DNA of 49,483 bases from Mediterraneibacter glycyrrhizinilyticus (GCF_016902345.1 NZ_JACJLR010000025.1:1-49483), one strand, 5' to 3'. Counted from the first letter of the stretch, positions 8,042 through 16,529 are shown. The notes: generated by a model not told the origin, from the sequence alone. Numbers and translations are program-made.

Positions 8042-8557
8042 TTACCACGTTCGCACTATAAATGCAATAAGACTCATGAACGTTCCGCCTGCCCCCAGAA
8101 CGGTGATCACTTTGAGCATGATATCCTGTCTCTGACTTCGACAGCGGGAGTAAAAAACAAAAGTCTGATATGCCAGGATCAGTGCCAGAATCCCGGATGA
8201 TTCGATATTCTTTACAAGACAGTATACAAGCAGAGACAGGGCGAGCAGGTAAAATCCCCAGAAGCCATGGCGAAAGCTGTTCAAATAATTCCGCTCCGCC
8301 ATCTGGATCAGGTTTTCCTCGCACTTTCTCCTCAACTCCTTCTCTGATACAAATTCTCCGCTCAGCAGGTCATTGACCCCGATCTTCAGATTTTTACTGA
8401 GGGGCTGGAGCAGAGACAGGTCCGGCATACAGCGCCCGTTTTCCCACTTCGATACTGCTCTGTCAGTGACGCCCAGTCTCCCTGCCAGTTCTTTCTGCGT
8501 CATGTTCAGCTCTTTTCTTCTCAGGGCGATAAATCTTCCGATTTTGTTTTGATCCAC
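8042..8557 (-). CDS. XRE regulator with membrane tail
   Basis: A 171-residue protein with an N-terminal Cro/CI helix-turn-helix (LNMTQKELAGRLGVTDRAVSKWENGRCMPDLSLL, residues 18-53), an amphipathic charged middle, and two hydrophobic segments near residues 100-115 and 145-165. It starts with GTG at 8557, eight bases after GGAGGAG. Same general design as the protein at 2959-3708 but smaller and not a close copy. The structured leader and thiW follow on the same strand, so co-transcription is possible, but nothing shows it controls thiamine genes. Confidence 0.8.
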   Translation of the reverse strand: MDQNKIGRFIALRRKELNMTQKELAGRLGVTDRAVSKWENGRCMPDLSLLQPLSKNLKIGVNDLLSGEFVSEKELRRKCEENLIQMAERNYLNSFRHGFWGFYLLALSLLVYCLVKNIESSGILALILAYQTFVFYSRCRSQRQDIMLKVITVLGAGGTFMSLIAFIVRTW

Positions 8558-8744
8558 AGTCTCACTCCTCCTCTGCTCCTTCTTTTGTTTTTCGTCTTTC
8601 TTTCTATTTCACTTTTCATTTTACAGTAACTGCATGATATTGTAACCCTCCTGCTGGTTGAATCGTAACATTTCAGCCATAGAGCAGGGGAATGATACGT
8701 TGAATCCGGCTTTTTCTCAAAGTAATATAGTCTTTTCCGCAGAA

Positions 8745-8756
8745 AGCTGGTATAAT
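8745..8756 (+). promoter_or_regulatory. extended -10 promoter element for ybaK
   Basis: TGG followed by a perfect TATAAT at 8751-8756, about 80 bp before the ybaK start. The -35 position (TAGTCT) is poor, which fits an extended -10 promoter. The remaining 280-bp gap holds nothing else I can name. Confidence 0.4.
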
Positions 8757-8836
8757 GGTTACGTTTTACAGCGCTTTCTTTTCTCGGTGCAAATTAAGAT
8801 CGAAGAGAAAAATTTTCAAAGAAAGAAGGAACTGAA

Positions 8837-9313
8837 ATGTCTGTTGAAATCGTCAGAAATTATTTCAAAGAAAACAATATCGAAAAAGAGATCCTTGAGT
8901 TTCCTGTCTCCAGCGCGACCGTAGAACTGGCCGCACAGGCAGTCGGTGTAGAGCCTGCACGCATCGCAAAAACCCTTTCCTTCTACACGAAAGAAAAAGA
9001 TGCAGCGATCCTTATTGTCACAGCAGGAGATATGAAAATAGATAATAGTAAATTCAAACATTTCTTTGAAATGAAAGCAAAGATGCTTGCTAAAGAAGAT
9101 GTCGCACCACTGACCGGACACGCCATCGGCGGGGTATGCCCCTTCGGGAATCCGGAACACACCTCTGTATATCTGGATGTGTCAATGAAACGGTTTGATA
9201 CCGTCTTCCCGGCTGCCGGAGGTTCCAACACCGCAGTGGAAATGACCTGCGATGAACTTGAGCAGTTTTCCAGGTCAAAAGAATGGATCGATGTCTGCAA
9301 ACAAATTTTGTAA
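8837..9313 (+). CDS. ybaK: YbaK/EbsC-family aminoacyl-tRNA deacylase
   Basis: A 158-residue trans-editing protein of the YbaK/ProX group, which clears mischarged Cys- or Ala-tRNA(Pro). Evidence: TVELAAQAVGVEPARIAKTLSF with the substrate-pocket lysine, ILIVTAGDMKIDN in the centre, and the glycine-rich GHAIGGVCPFG loop near residue 100, then VYLDVSMKRFDTVFPAAGGSNTAVEM. Full length as a stand-alone enzyme. AAGGAA precedes the ATG. It is convergent with smsB; the 58-bp palindrome lies directly after its stop. Substrate tRNA cannot be assigned from sequence. Confidence 0.9.
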   Translation: MSVEIVRNYFKENNIEKEILEFPVSSATVELAAQAVGVEPARIAKTLSFYTKEKDAAILIVTAGDMKIDNSKFKHFFEMKAKMLAKEDVAPLTGHAIGGVCPFGNPEHTSVYLDVSMKRFDTVFPAAGGSNTAVEMTCDELEQFSRSKEWIDVCKQIL

Positions 9314-9321
9314 AATGAACG

Positions 9322-9379
9322 AACAATTTAAAAGGTGCCGTGTACTTTTTAAAAAGTACACGGCACCTTTTAAATTGTT
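9322..9379. terminator. 58-bp perfect palindrome, probable bidirectional terminator
   Basis: Arms 9322-9350 and 9351-9379 are perfectly complementary over 29 bp with no spacer; the tip is TTTTTAAAAA and the core is GGTGCCGTGTAC. It begins 8 bp after the ybaK stop and ends 45 bp before the smsB stop, so it can terminate both convergent genes with A/T tracts on each side. Perfection over 29 bp is more than a terminator needs. Confidence 0.75.
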
Positions 9380-9395
9380 TGTACAACTCAGAAAA

Positions 9396-9424
9396 CAAGG
9401 TTCTGGCGAACCTGTCCCCTTTGA
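9396..9424. repeat. REP-like hairpin next to smsB
   Basis: GGTTC-TGGC-GAACC forms a 5-bp hairpin and is followed by TGTCCCC. It shares the hairpin-plus-TGTCCC layout with 1948-1992. Weak evidence from two copies only. Confidence 0.25.
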
Positions 9425-10363
9425 TCATTTCAGGAAGCTTTCGATGATAACAGACTCCGCCTCTTCTTCTGTCATGCCGAAAGTTCGCAGTTTCGTCAGC
9501 TGCTCGTCGTTGATCCTGCCGATCGCCGCCTCATGGATGATCTGAGCATCCACATGTCTTGCATCGATCTCCGGGATCGAACTGATCTCCGCCTTATCCA
9601 TGATAATGGAATCACACTGCACGTGAGCATGGCATCGGTTGTTCCCGATCGCCTTCGGGTGGAACACCTGCTTCGAGTTTCCTTTTCCTACTGAACGGGA
9701 AACGATCCTTGCAGAGCTATTCTCTCCATTTAGTTCCACGTCCATATTGGAAACTGCAGTCTGTCCTTCGTCAGTCATCAGTTTCTCAGTCACGAAGAGC
9801 TTTGCATTCTCAGCAAGCTCGATATAGTTCTCACGCTCTGTAGCGTCAACCCCCTTGATCTGGGTAGTCTCTAGTGTAAACACAGAGTCCTCGCCCACGT
9901 ATATCTTCGTTACTGGATTGAGGACCTTCTGTCCGGTCCCGTTTCCTTCCGCATAGTGGTTCTCGATATATTTCACATTACAGCCTTTTCCCACATGGAA
10001 CGCGTGGATCCCGTCGTGTCTGGTCTCACTGCATCCTTCGCCATGGATCCCGCAGCCGGCGATGATCGTCACGTCTGCGCCGTCCTCGATATAGAAATCA
10101 TTGTATACGATATCAACGCCCTCCTGAGACATAACGACCGGGATGTGGACCATCTCGTCTTTTGCCTCGCCGCTGATATGGATATCGATCCCCGGCTTGT
10201 CTTCTTTCTTTACGATATTGATATGACGGCTGTCACCGTGGCACACCGCCATCCCGTTCAGGCGGAGATTATACGCTCCCTCCTGTTTAAATCCGTAGGA
10301 GTCGATGACGTTCAGCACGTCCTGTGTCACCTTATCAAGTTCTACTTTATTATTAGACTCCAT
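9425..10363 (-). CDS. smsB: SufB/SufD-family Fe-S scaffold of a minimal SMS system
   Basis: A 312-residue beta-helix SufBD-domain protein that with its ATPase partner assembles Fe-S clusters. SufBD character is seen in the repeat-rich middle and in GCGIHGEGCSETRHDGIHAFHVGKG, VFHPKAIGNNRCHAHVQCDSI, and the C-terminal SIPEIDARHVDAQIIHEAAIGRI block that ends SufB/SufD proteins. It is much shorter than SufB (about 460) or SufD (about 420) and has no second SufB/D or sufSU genes alongside, matching the two-gene SUF-like minimal system described in anaerobes. I start at ATG 10363 because GGGAGGTGA sits just upstream and the GTG used by the longer frame lies inside that ribosome site. It overlaps smsC by 11 bp. 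Confidence 0.88.
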   Translation of the reverse strand: MESNNKVELDKVTQDVLNVIDSYGFKQEGAYNLRLNGMAVCHGDSRHINIVKKEDKPGIDIHISGEAKDEMVHIPVVMSQEGVDIVYNDFYIEDGADVTIIAGCGIHGEGCSETRHDGIHAFHVGKGCNVKYIENHYAEGNGTGQKVLNPVTKIYVGEDSVFTLETTQIKGVDATERENYIELAENAKLFVTEKLMTDEGQTAVSNMDVELNGENSSARIVSRSVGKGNSKQVFHPKAIGNNRCHAHVQCDSIIMDKAEISSIPEIDARHVDAQIIHEAAIGRINDEQLTKLRTFGMTEEEAESVIIESFLK

Positions 10364-11099
10364 AGAGGTCACCTCCCTTTTGTCTTCTGCACTCGCAGGA
10401 GTCTATCTCCTGTCCGAAGAGACCCGGCATGATCTCAGCTGCCGCGCCGACCGATTCCACTTTTCCGTCGCTGATGACCATGATCCGGTCAGCCATCTGG
10501 ATGATCCTTTCCTGATGCGAGATCAGGATCAGGCTCTCCTTCTTTTCTTTATGGATCTGCTCAAACCGTTTGATCAGCATGGAGAAGCTCCACAGGTCGA
10601 TCCCTGCCTCCGGCTCATCAAATATGCACAGATCATGGTGTTTTGCCAGCACGGTGGCGATCTCGATCCGCTTCATCTCTCCGCCGGACAGTGTGGCGTC
10701 CGCCTCCCTGTCGATGTATTCCATAGCGCAGAGTCCAACGCTGCTCAGCAGATTGCAGCATGTCTTTTCATCGAGGGTCTTTCCCGCTGCCAGTGACAGA
10801 AGTCTCCGCACTGTCATTCCCTTGAACCTGGGTGGCTGCTGGAATGCAAAACCGAGTCCAGCCTTCGCACGCTCGTCGATCGAATAATCTGTGATGTCTT
10901 TCCCGTCCAGAAAGATCTTTCCTGCCGTAGGCTTGTTGATTCCCATAAGAACTTTCGCCAGAGTGGACTTTCCTCCTCCGTTCGGTCCGGTGATGACGAG
11001 CATCTCGCCGTCATTCACAGTAAAACTCACATCGGAAAGGATCTCTGACTGTTTTCCTTCTTCTAAAACATCATATGATAAATGTTCTACCTGTAACAT
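10353..11099 (-). CDS. smsC: SufC-like ABC ATPase of the SMS Fe-S system
   Basis: A 248-residue cytosolic ABC ATPase that powers cluster assembly on the SufB-like partner. Walker A is GPNGGGKSTLAKV (near residue 39), Q-loop FAFQQPPRFKGM, signature LSGGEMKRIEIA, Walker B LCIFDEPEAGIDLWS and H-loop LISHQERI. The FQQPP and EPEAGIDLWS wording is typical of the SufC branch rather than a transporter ATPase, and no permease is adjacent. It precedes and overlaps smsB. A LysR gene ends 22 bp upstream on the same strand and could be co-transcribed. Confidence 0.9.
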   Translation of the reverse strand: MLQVEHLSYDVLEEGKQSEILSDVSFTVNDGEMLVITGPNGGGKSTLAKVLMGINKPTAGKIFLDGKDITDYSIDERAKAGLGFAFQQPPRFKGMTVRRLLSLAAGKTLDEKTCCNLLSSVGLCAMEYIDREADATLSGGEMKRIEIATVLAKHHDLCIFDEPEAGIDLWSFSMLIKRFEQIHKEKKESLILISHQERIIQMADRIMVISDGKVESVGAAAEIMPGLFGQEIDSCECRRQKGGDLYGV

Positions 11100-11121
11100 C
11101 TATGTTGTCACTTCCTTTTCT

Positions 11122-12006
11122 TTAGATACCCGCAGGCGAAAACCGCCGGAACAGTTCTCTGTATCTGTCCGCATAGATACTTCCCCGTCTCCATATAAAT
11201 GCAAACTCATGGGAAATATGAAAATCTTCCAGCGGGATCCTTTTCAGGACACCGTCGGCAAGTTCCCTGCGCACTGCGACTTCATATAAAAATGTAATAC
11301 CACAGCCGGCTTTTGTCAACTCTTTAATCGTCTGCAGGCTCCCCGCTTCCATCACCTTCCGAAAGTCTCCCAGGCTCAGGTTTTTAGCGCTGAGATACCG
11401 TTCCAGCACTTCCCGTGTTCCAGAGCCCGCCTCCCTCAGGAGCAGCCGCTCCTGAAAAAGATCCTCGACAGATACCGATTCTTTCTGGAACGGATAATCC
11501 GGACTGCACACGGCAATATAGTTTTCCACCGAATAAACCTGTGATTCATATTCGCTCTTTTTAAAAAATCCTTCTACCAGCGCAAAGTCGATCTCACCCT
11601 CATCGAGCCTCAGTAGAAGTTCTCTCGTGTTATCCACTTCCATGTGGATCCGCGCCTCAGGATATTTCCTGAGATATCTCTCAAGGATATTTCCCATCAG
11701 GGCGTCTCCCACCGTCCTGGTGGCTCCGAAACGGAGTTCTTTCTCCTCCTCCGCCTTCAGCATCTCATCCTGAATGGAAAGCTCATCGTGCTTCATGGTC
11801 AATGAGGCATTTCTCAGGATCTCTCCTGCTCCCGTCAGTTGGAGCTTCTTCCCCTCGTACCGGAAAAGCTTCGTATTATAGTGTTTCTCAAGGAACCGGA
11901 TGTGCTGAGAGACCGCAGGCTGCGTAATGTTCAGCTTCTCCGACGCCCTTGTAAAGTTCATGCACTGGCATACCGTCAAAAATGTCTCCATCCTGAAATC
12001 CAGCAC
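11122..12006 (-). CDS. LysR-family regulator
   Basis: A 294-residue LysR regulator: N-terminal winged helix (TFLTVCQCMNFTRASEKLNITQPAVSQHIRFLEK) and a C-terminal periplasmic-binding-like effector domain beginning near residue 92 (LRFGATRTVGDALMG). I use the GTG at 12006, with AAAGGGG eight to ten bases upstream; an internal ATG five codons later lacks a ribosome site. It is divergent from a YeiH-type transporter, an arrangement widely seen for LysR/YeiH pairs, so it most likely regulates that gene. It may also be in one transcript with smsCB downstream. Confidence 0.88.
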   Translation of the reverse strand: MLDFRMETFLTVCQCMNFTRASEKLNITQPAVSQHIRFLEKHYNTKLFRYEGKKLQLTGAGEILRNASLTMKHDELSIQDEMLKAEEEKELRFGATRTVGDALMGNILERYLRKYPEARIHMEVDNTRELLLRLDEGEIDFALVEGFFKKSEYESQVYSVENYIAVCSPDYPFQKESVSVEDLFQERLLLREAGSGTREVLERYLSAKNLSLGDFRKVMEAGSLQTIKELTKAGCGITFLYEVAVRRELADGVLKRIPLEDFHISHEFAFIWRRGSIYADRYRELFRRFSPAGI

Positions 12007-12089
12007 AGGATCACACCCCTTTCTCGATCACAGGCAGCCGCCAAAATCTCGGCAAGCCCGGTCTTTGACTCTTCGTCATTATACAAATA

Positions 12090-12118
12090 AGGGCGGAGTT
12101 TCACTGTTCCTCCGCCCT
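12090..12118. repeat. GC hairpin in the LysR/yeiH divergent region
   Basis: AGGGCGGAG (12090-12098) pairs perfectly with CTCCGCCCT (12110-12118) over an 11-base loop. It lies in the 5' leader of the LysR gene if transcription starts above it. It could attenuate LysR or insulate the divergent promoters. Confidence 0.4.
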
Positions 12119-12154
12119 AATTTATACTGAATACTCCCTGGCCACTATCATAAC

Positions 12155-12180
12155 ATATATTTATCGTAAAATAAATATAT
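12155..12180. promoter_or_regulatory. candidate LysR operator
   Basis: ATATATTTA (12155-12163) and TAAATATAT (12172-12180) are perfect 9-bp inverted arms with an 8-base spacer, in the 264-bp divergent region between the LysR gene and the yeiH-type gene. The interrupted dyad has the T-N11-A geometry expected of LysR boxes. The AT-rich context makes chance dyads common. Confidence 0.4.
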
Positions 12181-12270
12181 ATAATTTTATTTTATGATTT
12201 TTTTATGATATTATGGTCACAGCCAAAATCCACATTAAAAATAACCATAACTGAAACGGGGGAATTTAAA

Positions 12271-13278
12271 ATGATCTTTGTAAAGAAAAACGGAGCCGGA
12301 CTTCTTCTCTGCCTTGCCATCGCAGTGCCTTCCTGGTGCCTGGGGCAGGCAGTCCCGGTGATCGGCGGACCGGTGTTTGCCATACTGATCGGAATGATAC
12401 TGACTCTTGTGCTCACCAAAAAGGGCCCTTTCCTGGCCGGAGTCAACTACACTTCCAAAAAAATTCTCCAGGCAGCAGTGGTCTTCCTGGGCTTCGGAAT
12501 GAACCTGACTGAGATCCTGGCAAAAGGAAGGCAGTCTCTTCCTATTATAATCTCCACCATCGCCACCTCGCTCATCATCGCCTTCATCCTGTTTAAGGCG
12601 CTGAAACTGAGCACCAACAATGCGGTCCTGGTGGGTGTAGGCTCTTCCATCTGCGGCGGGAGCGCCATCGCCGCCACTGCTCCGGTGATCGAAGCCTCCG
12701 ACGAGGAAGTGGCCCAGTCCATCTCCGTCATCTTCCTGTTCAACGTACTGGCAGCCCTGATCTTCCCTACACTGGGCGGAATCCTCGGACTGAGCAATGA
12801 AGGGTTCGGTCTTTTTGCCGGGACCGCGATAAATGATACTTCCTCTGTCACCGCCGCTGCCACCGCATGGGACGGGATCCACGGCAGCAATACACTGGAA
12901 GCCGCCGCCATTGTAAAAATGACGAGGACCCTTGCGATCATACCGATCACGCTGGCACTCGCCATCTACAGAGGCAGGAAAGCGAATTCTTCGGAAGGCT
13001 CCACATTCAGCCTGAAAAGATCGTTTCCTTTCTTTGTACTGTTTTTCATTCTTGCATCCGTCGTGACAACTGTGTTCCAGCTTCCCGCTGAGGTCACCGC
13101 CCCGCTGAAGGAACTGAGCAAATTCCTCATTGTCATGGCAATGGCTGCGATCGGTCTGAACACAAACATCGTAAAACTGGTCCGGACCGGAGGGAAACCG
13201 ATCTTCACCGGATTCTGCTGCTGGGTCGGGATCTCGCTGGTGAGCCTGGGGATGCAGCATGTTCTGGGAATCTGGTAG
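12271..13278 (+). CDS. YeiH/UPF0324-family membrane transporter (putative sulfate exporter family)
   Basis: A 335-residue integral membrane protein with about ten hydrophobic helices. Family hallmarks are [19 protein letters not shown] near residue 120, [13 protein letters not shown] near residue 190, and [19 protein letters not shown] at the C-terminus. Homologues are annotated as putative sulfate exporters; the true substrate is not established. ATG at 12271 follows ACGGGGGAA; the longer frame from 12205 runs into the AT-rich promoter region. It is divergent from a LysR gene, the usual partner. A GC-rich quasi-palindrome starts 10 bp after its stop. Confidence 0.88.
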   Translation: MIFVKKNGAGLLLCLAIAVPSWCLGQAVPVIGGPVFAILIGMILTLVLTKKGPFLAGVNYTSKKILQAAVVFLGFGMNLTEILAKGRQSLPIIISTIATSLIIAFILFKALKLSTNNAVLVGVGSSICGGSAIAATAPVIEASDEEVAQSISVIFLFNVLAALIFPTLGGILGLSNEGFGLFAGTAINDTSSVTAAATAWDGIHGSNTLEAAAIVKMTRTLAIIPITLALAIYRGRKANSSEGSTFSLKRSFPFFVLFFILASVVTTVFQLPAEVTAPLKELSKFLIVMAMAAIGLNTNIVKLVRTGGKPIFTGFCCWVGISLVSLGMQHVLGIW

Positions 13279-13287
13279 ACGTCCTGG

Positions 13288-13474
13288 AACCGGCGGGGAA
13301 GGGGAGCGAAAAACGTCCGCCGGAGGGGTGCGTTGCTCTCAGGCACACTTTCGTTTGGAGAACGGCGCAGCGGTACGTAAGGGCGCAAAAGACGCGCCCT
13401 AAGGACCGGCGCCGTTATACAGCCTTCGAGCAAGCACACCCCTCCGGCTGGGCTTTTCCCCTTCTCCGGCGGTT
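13288..13474. repeat. 187-bp GC-rich nested quasi-palindrome
   Basis: The whole segment folds as one rod: 13288-13305 with 13457-13474 (18 positions, one mismatch, one G-T), 13319-13330 with 13437-13448 (12 bp perfect), 13333-13338 with 13428-13433, then a 22/11-base internal loop, 13361-13368 with 13409-13416 (8 bp), 13371-13374 with 13405-13408, and 13380-13386 with 13394-13400 (7 bp) closing an AAAAGAC loop. It lies between convergent genes and is GC-richer than both. Either strand would give a 6S-like rod RNA. No known family is assigned; a mobile palindromic unit is the main alternative. Confidence 0.7.
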
Positions 13475-13485
13475 TGAGGTGGGAC

Positions 13486-13519
13486 GGGAGGGGCGCGCCG
13501 CAAAGCGGCGGCTGCTCCC
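13486..13519. repeat. second GC-rich hairpin adjoining the quasi-palindrome
   Basis: GGGAG (13486-13490) pairs with CTCCC near 13515-13519, and CGCCGC with GCGGCG inside it around an AAA loop. It follows the rod element by 11 bp and may be part of the same unit. Confidence 0.5.
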
Positions 13520-13573
13520 TGGGCTCCCGGAGATTCACTGAGGAAAGATGGGATGATCAGATAAGTAAAGAAG

Positions 13574-13613
13574 GAGAGCCATTGGCTGTTTGTTCAGCCG
13601 ATGGCTCTCCCTC
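13574..13613 (-). terminator. intrinsic terminator of the aminotransferase gene
   Basis: GGAGAGCCAT-GGCTG arms pair across a TTTGTT loop with one mismatch (about 15 bp), followed on the minus strand by TTCTTT. It starts about 22 bp after the aminotransferase stop codon. The opposite strand ends CCCTCTTTTAAA, so it may also stop transcription from the left. Confidence 0.75.
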
Positions 13614-13635
13614 TTTTAAATTATTTTATCGGAGT

Positions 13636-14922
13636 TTATTTGCTTTCAAGGATCTTATCGATGCTTACCAGTTTTACGCTCATCACGAAGATATCTGTCG
13701 CTACAGCCAGTTCTTCCGGAGTCGGATAGGACGGCGCGATACGGATATTGCTGTCGTGCGGGTCATTTCCGTAAGGATAGGTCGCTCCGGCGCCGGTCAT
13801 CACAAGCCCTGCCTCTTTTGCCTTTGCAACGATCGCTTTCGCACAGCCGTCCAGCGCGTCAAAGGAAATAAAGTATCCGCCCAGAGGTTTGATCCAGGAA
13901 CCGATCTCCAGTCCGCCCAGTTCTTTCTCCAGTCCGTTGATGACCGCCTCGAATTTCGGGCGCATGATATCCGCATGTTTCTTCATATGCTCTACGATGC
14001 CGTGGATATCTTTAAAGAAACGTACGTGACGGAGCTGGTTTACTTTATCGTGTCCGATGGTCTGTACCTGCATCATGCTGCGGATCTCGTTTAAGTTCGC
14101 CTCAGATGCCGCAAGTGCCGCAACACCGGATCCCGGGAAGCAGATCTTGGATGTGGACGCAAACTTGTAGACCATATCCGGGTTGCCTGCCTTCTTGCAC
14201 TCCATCAGGATCTCTGTCAGATAGTCCTGTTTATCCTCATACAGATGGTGTACGCAGTATGCGTTGTCCCAGAAGATACGGAAATCTTCTGCAGCCGGCT
14301 TCAGATTTGCGAAACGGAACACCGTCTCATCAGAATATGTGATGCCCTGCGGATTGGAATACTTCGGCACACACCAGATTCCTTTCACAGCCGGATCCTC
14401 ATTCACATATTTCTCCACCAGATCCATATCCGGTCCGGTTGGAGTCATCGGGATATTGATCATCTCGATCCCGAAGAACTCTGTGATCGCGAAGTGTCTG
14501 TCATACCCCGGAACCGGGCAGAGGAATTTCACCTTATCCAGCTTGCACCACGGTGTGCTGCCAAGGATGCCGTGTGTCATCGCACGCGCCACTGTGTCGT
14601 ACATCACGTTCAGGCTGGAGTTTCCGAAGATGATCACATTGTCTCTCGGCACTTCCATCATGTCAGCAAGAAGCTGCTTTGCCTCTCTGATACCATCCAG
14701 ACCGCCGTAGTTTCTGCAGTCCACGCCGTCCTCGCAGATCAGGTCCGCGCTGCTGTTGAGCACATCCATCATCCCCATTGACAGATTCAGCTGCTCTGCA
14801 GACGGTTTTCCACGGGACATGTCAAGCTTCAGCCCTTTGGCTTTCACTTCTTCAAACTGGGCTTCCAGTTCACTCTTGATCTCCAGTAACTCTTCCTTAC
14901 TTAAATCTTTGTATGCAGTCAT
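13636..14922 (-). CDS. class I aspartate aminotransferase (Ic-type)
   Basis: A 428-residue PLP-dependent aminotransferase of the distinct aspartate aminotransferase group typical of Clostridia and Actinobacteria. Visible features: LDMSRGKPSAEQLNLS near residue 35, the cofactor region GNSSLNVMYDTVARAM, WCVPKYSNPQGITYSDE, FWDNAYCVHHL with the PLP-phosphate/ring contact residues, and SKICFPGSGVA containing the Schiff-base lysine. Arg in IRIAPSYPTPEEL would bind the alpha-carboxylate. I start at 14922, preceded by GGAGGAG at 7 bases; the longer frame adds a basic 14-residue tail without a ribosome site. Monocistronic, with its own terminator. Confidence 0.88.
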   Translation of the reverse strand: MTAYKDLSKEELLEIKSELEAQFEEVKAKGLKLDMSRGKPSAEQLNLSMGMMDVLNSSADLICEDGVDCRNYGGLDGIREAKQLLADMMEVPRDNVIIFGNSSLNVMYDTVARAMTHGILGSTPWCKLDKVKFLCPVPGYDRHFAITEFFGIEMINIPMTPTGPDMDLVEKYVNEDPAVKGIWCVPKYSNPQGITYSDETVFRFANLKPAAEDFRIFWDNAYCVHHLYEDKQDYLTEILMECKKAGNPDMVYKFASTSKICFPGSGVAALAASEANLNEIRSMMQVQTIGHDKVNQLRHVRFFKDIHGIVEHMKKHADIMRPKFEAVINGLEKELGGLEIGSWIKPLGGYFISFDALDGCAKAIVAKAKEAGLVMTGAGATYPYGNDPHDSNIRIAPSYPTPEELAVATDIFVMSVKLVSIDKILESK

Positions 14923-15132
14923 TGCAGGACTCCTCCACTTTCTTTTTCTTGCTTTTTTGCTCACTGTGTGTTATTTTATCCAACTTTTGGCGGTTCGTCA
15001 ATGCTTTCCTGCATTTTTTATTGAGAATTTCCGATTTTTCGCTTTTATGAACGCATTTTTTGAAATTTGCCAATCCTTTTCATGCATTTTTCTATAACAG
15101 TTCATCAATAATGTAAGGCGCGGGCTGAACTG

Positions 15133-16494
15133 TTACTTCTTTCTCTCACTGATCTCTTTGATGATCTGGCTGTATTTCTGCTTGTTCAGCCTGTACAAAA
15201 GGAGCACTGCCGCTGTGACGATCCACATGATCCCGGGTACTGTGGTAAAAGAATGCCTGATCACGCTGAGTACGACCGGACTCTGCTGCTGGTTCGCCAC
15301 ATATCCGCACATTCCCAGGACTCCGGCAAGGAGCGAGGTTCCGATTGCCATCCCCGCCTTATTCCCCAGGGAGATAAAAGCATATTGGAATCCATCGTTG
15401 CGGATCCCTGTCTTCCACTCTCCGTACTCCACACAATCCGGAATGATCGCATAGATCGCCGTGTTAAATCCCGAGAAGAAAAACTGGGACAGACAGGAGA
15501 ACAGGTAAAACGGCACCGGGGACTCCACTGCGGAGAAGAAATACATGCAGAACATACAGATACCTGTGAGCATGGCAAATATGGACGCCGTCCTCCCTTT
15601 ATTCTCTGTCAGACGGAACACCAGCGGGAAGCAGGCCGCTCCGATGATGGAGGGAATGATGATAAACAGTGAGTAGGTGCTGTAGAGCGCCTGATTTCCT
15701 TCTACATATGTAAAATAGTACAGTGCGTCTGCATTTCTTCCATATAAAGTGATACCGAACAGGAACTGTCCTGCCACCGCGATCAGGTAAGGTTTGTTCT
15801 TCAGAGCCGCATGGAGTTGTGTTTTCAGAGATATCTTCTGCTTCTGGGGGATCTCCACCACTTCTTTTGTTTTCGAGAAGCAGAAAATATGGCACGCTGC
15901 AAAAATGCATCCGTAGATGACTGCGATGAGCAGATACCCTCTCTTGTCATCCCCATCTCCCAGCATGGCGATGAGCGGCACTGTTATGATGTTGATCACT
16001 CCGATCGCGATCATCGCGCTGACAGAACGAAACGTATTGATCTTTGCCCTTTCTTCGATATTCTGTGTCATGGCACCGCACAGGGTCCCATACGGGATAT
16101 TTACGCAGGTATATCCCAGCACAAGGATACAGTATGTGACTGCCATATATACGATCTTTGACGTATCGGACCAGTCCGGATGCGCCCAGAATGTAAGTAT
16201 GAGCACAACTGCGGTGAGAGGCGCCGCGATCAGCAGCCAGGGACGGTACCTCCCCCATCTCGATCTCGTCTTGTCGCTCAGAGTTCCTATGACCGGGTCG
16301 TTGAGCGCATCCCAGAACCGGGAAAAGAGCATCAGCGCCGCGACCGCCCCCATCCCGATCCCGAACACATCCGTGTAAAATATCATAAGAAAGTTCCCCA
16401 CGAACATCCAGCTGAAATTACATCCCACGTCCCCCATGCCGTACGCGATCTTGCTGATCAGAGGCACCTTGATATCTGTCTTTGACTCTTTCAT
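15133..16494 (-). CDS. GPH-family sugar or polyol:cation symporter
   Basis: A 453-residue, roughly 12-helix transporter of the glycoside-pentoside-hexuronide family (MelB/XylP type). Diagnostic: KIAYGMGDVGCNFSWM and MIFYTDVFG in helix 1, DALNDPVIGTLSDKTRSRWGRYRPW in the helix 2-3 loop, with acidic residues that in MelB bind cation and sugar. Start at ATG 16494, preceded by GGGAGGG; eight upstream codons in frame would need a TTG start. It is 35 bp downstream of the polyol dehydrogenase in the same operon, so its substrate is probably the sugar alcohol or pentose that enzyme oxidises. Confidence 0.92.
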   Translation of the reverse strand: MKESKTDIKVPLISKIAYGMGDVGCNFSWMFVGNFLMIFYTDVFGIGMGAVAALMLFSRFWDALNDPVIGTLSDKTRSRWGRYRPWLLIAAPLTAVVLILTFWAHPDWSDTSKIVYMAVTYCILVLGYTCVNIPYGTLCGAMTQNIEERAKINTFRSVSAMIAIGVINIITVPLIAMLGDGDDKRGYLLIAVIYGCIFAACHIFCFSKTKEVVEIPQKQKISLKTQLHAALKNKPYLIAVAGQFLFGITLYGRNADALYYFTYVEGNQALYSTYSLFIIIPSIIGAACFPLVFRLTENKGRTASIFAMLTGICMFCMYFFSAVESPVPFYLFSCLSQFFFSGFNTAIYAIIPDCVEYGEWKTGIRNDGFQYAFISLGNKAGMAIGTSLLAGVLGMCGYVANQQQSPVVLSVIRHSFTTVPGIMWIVTAAVLLLYRLNKQKYSQIIKEISERKK

Positions 16495-16529
16495 GATCTT
16501 TTTCCCTCCCTTGATCAAGACTATAAAAC

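Noticed and set aside
12235..13260. 341-codon minus-strand frame opposite the YeiH-type gene
   Set aside because: Low-complexity Gly/Asp/His-rich translation with no domain; shadow of the transporter on the plus strand.
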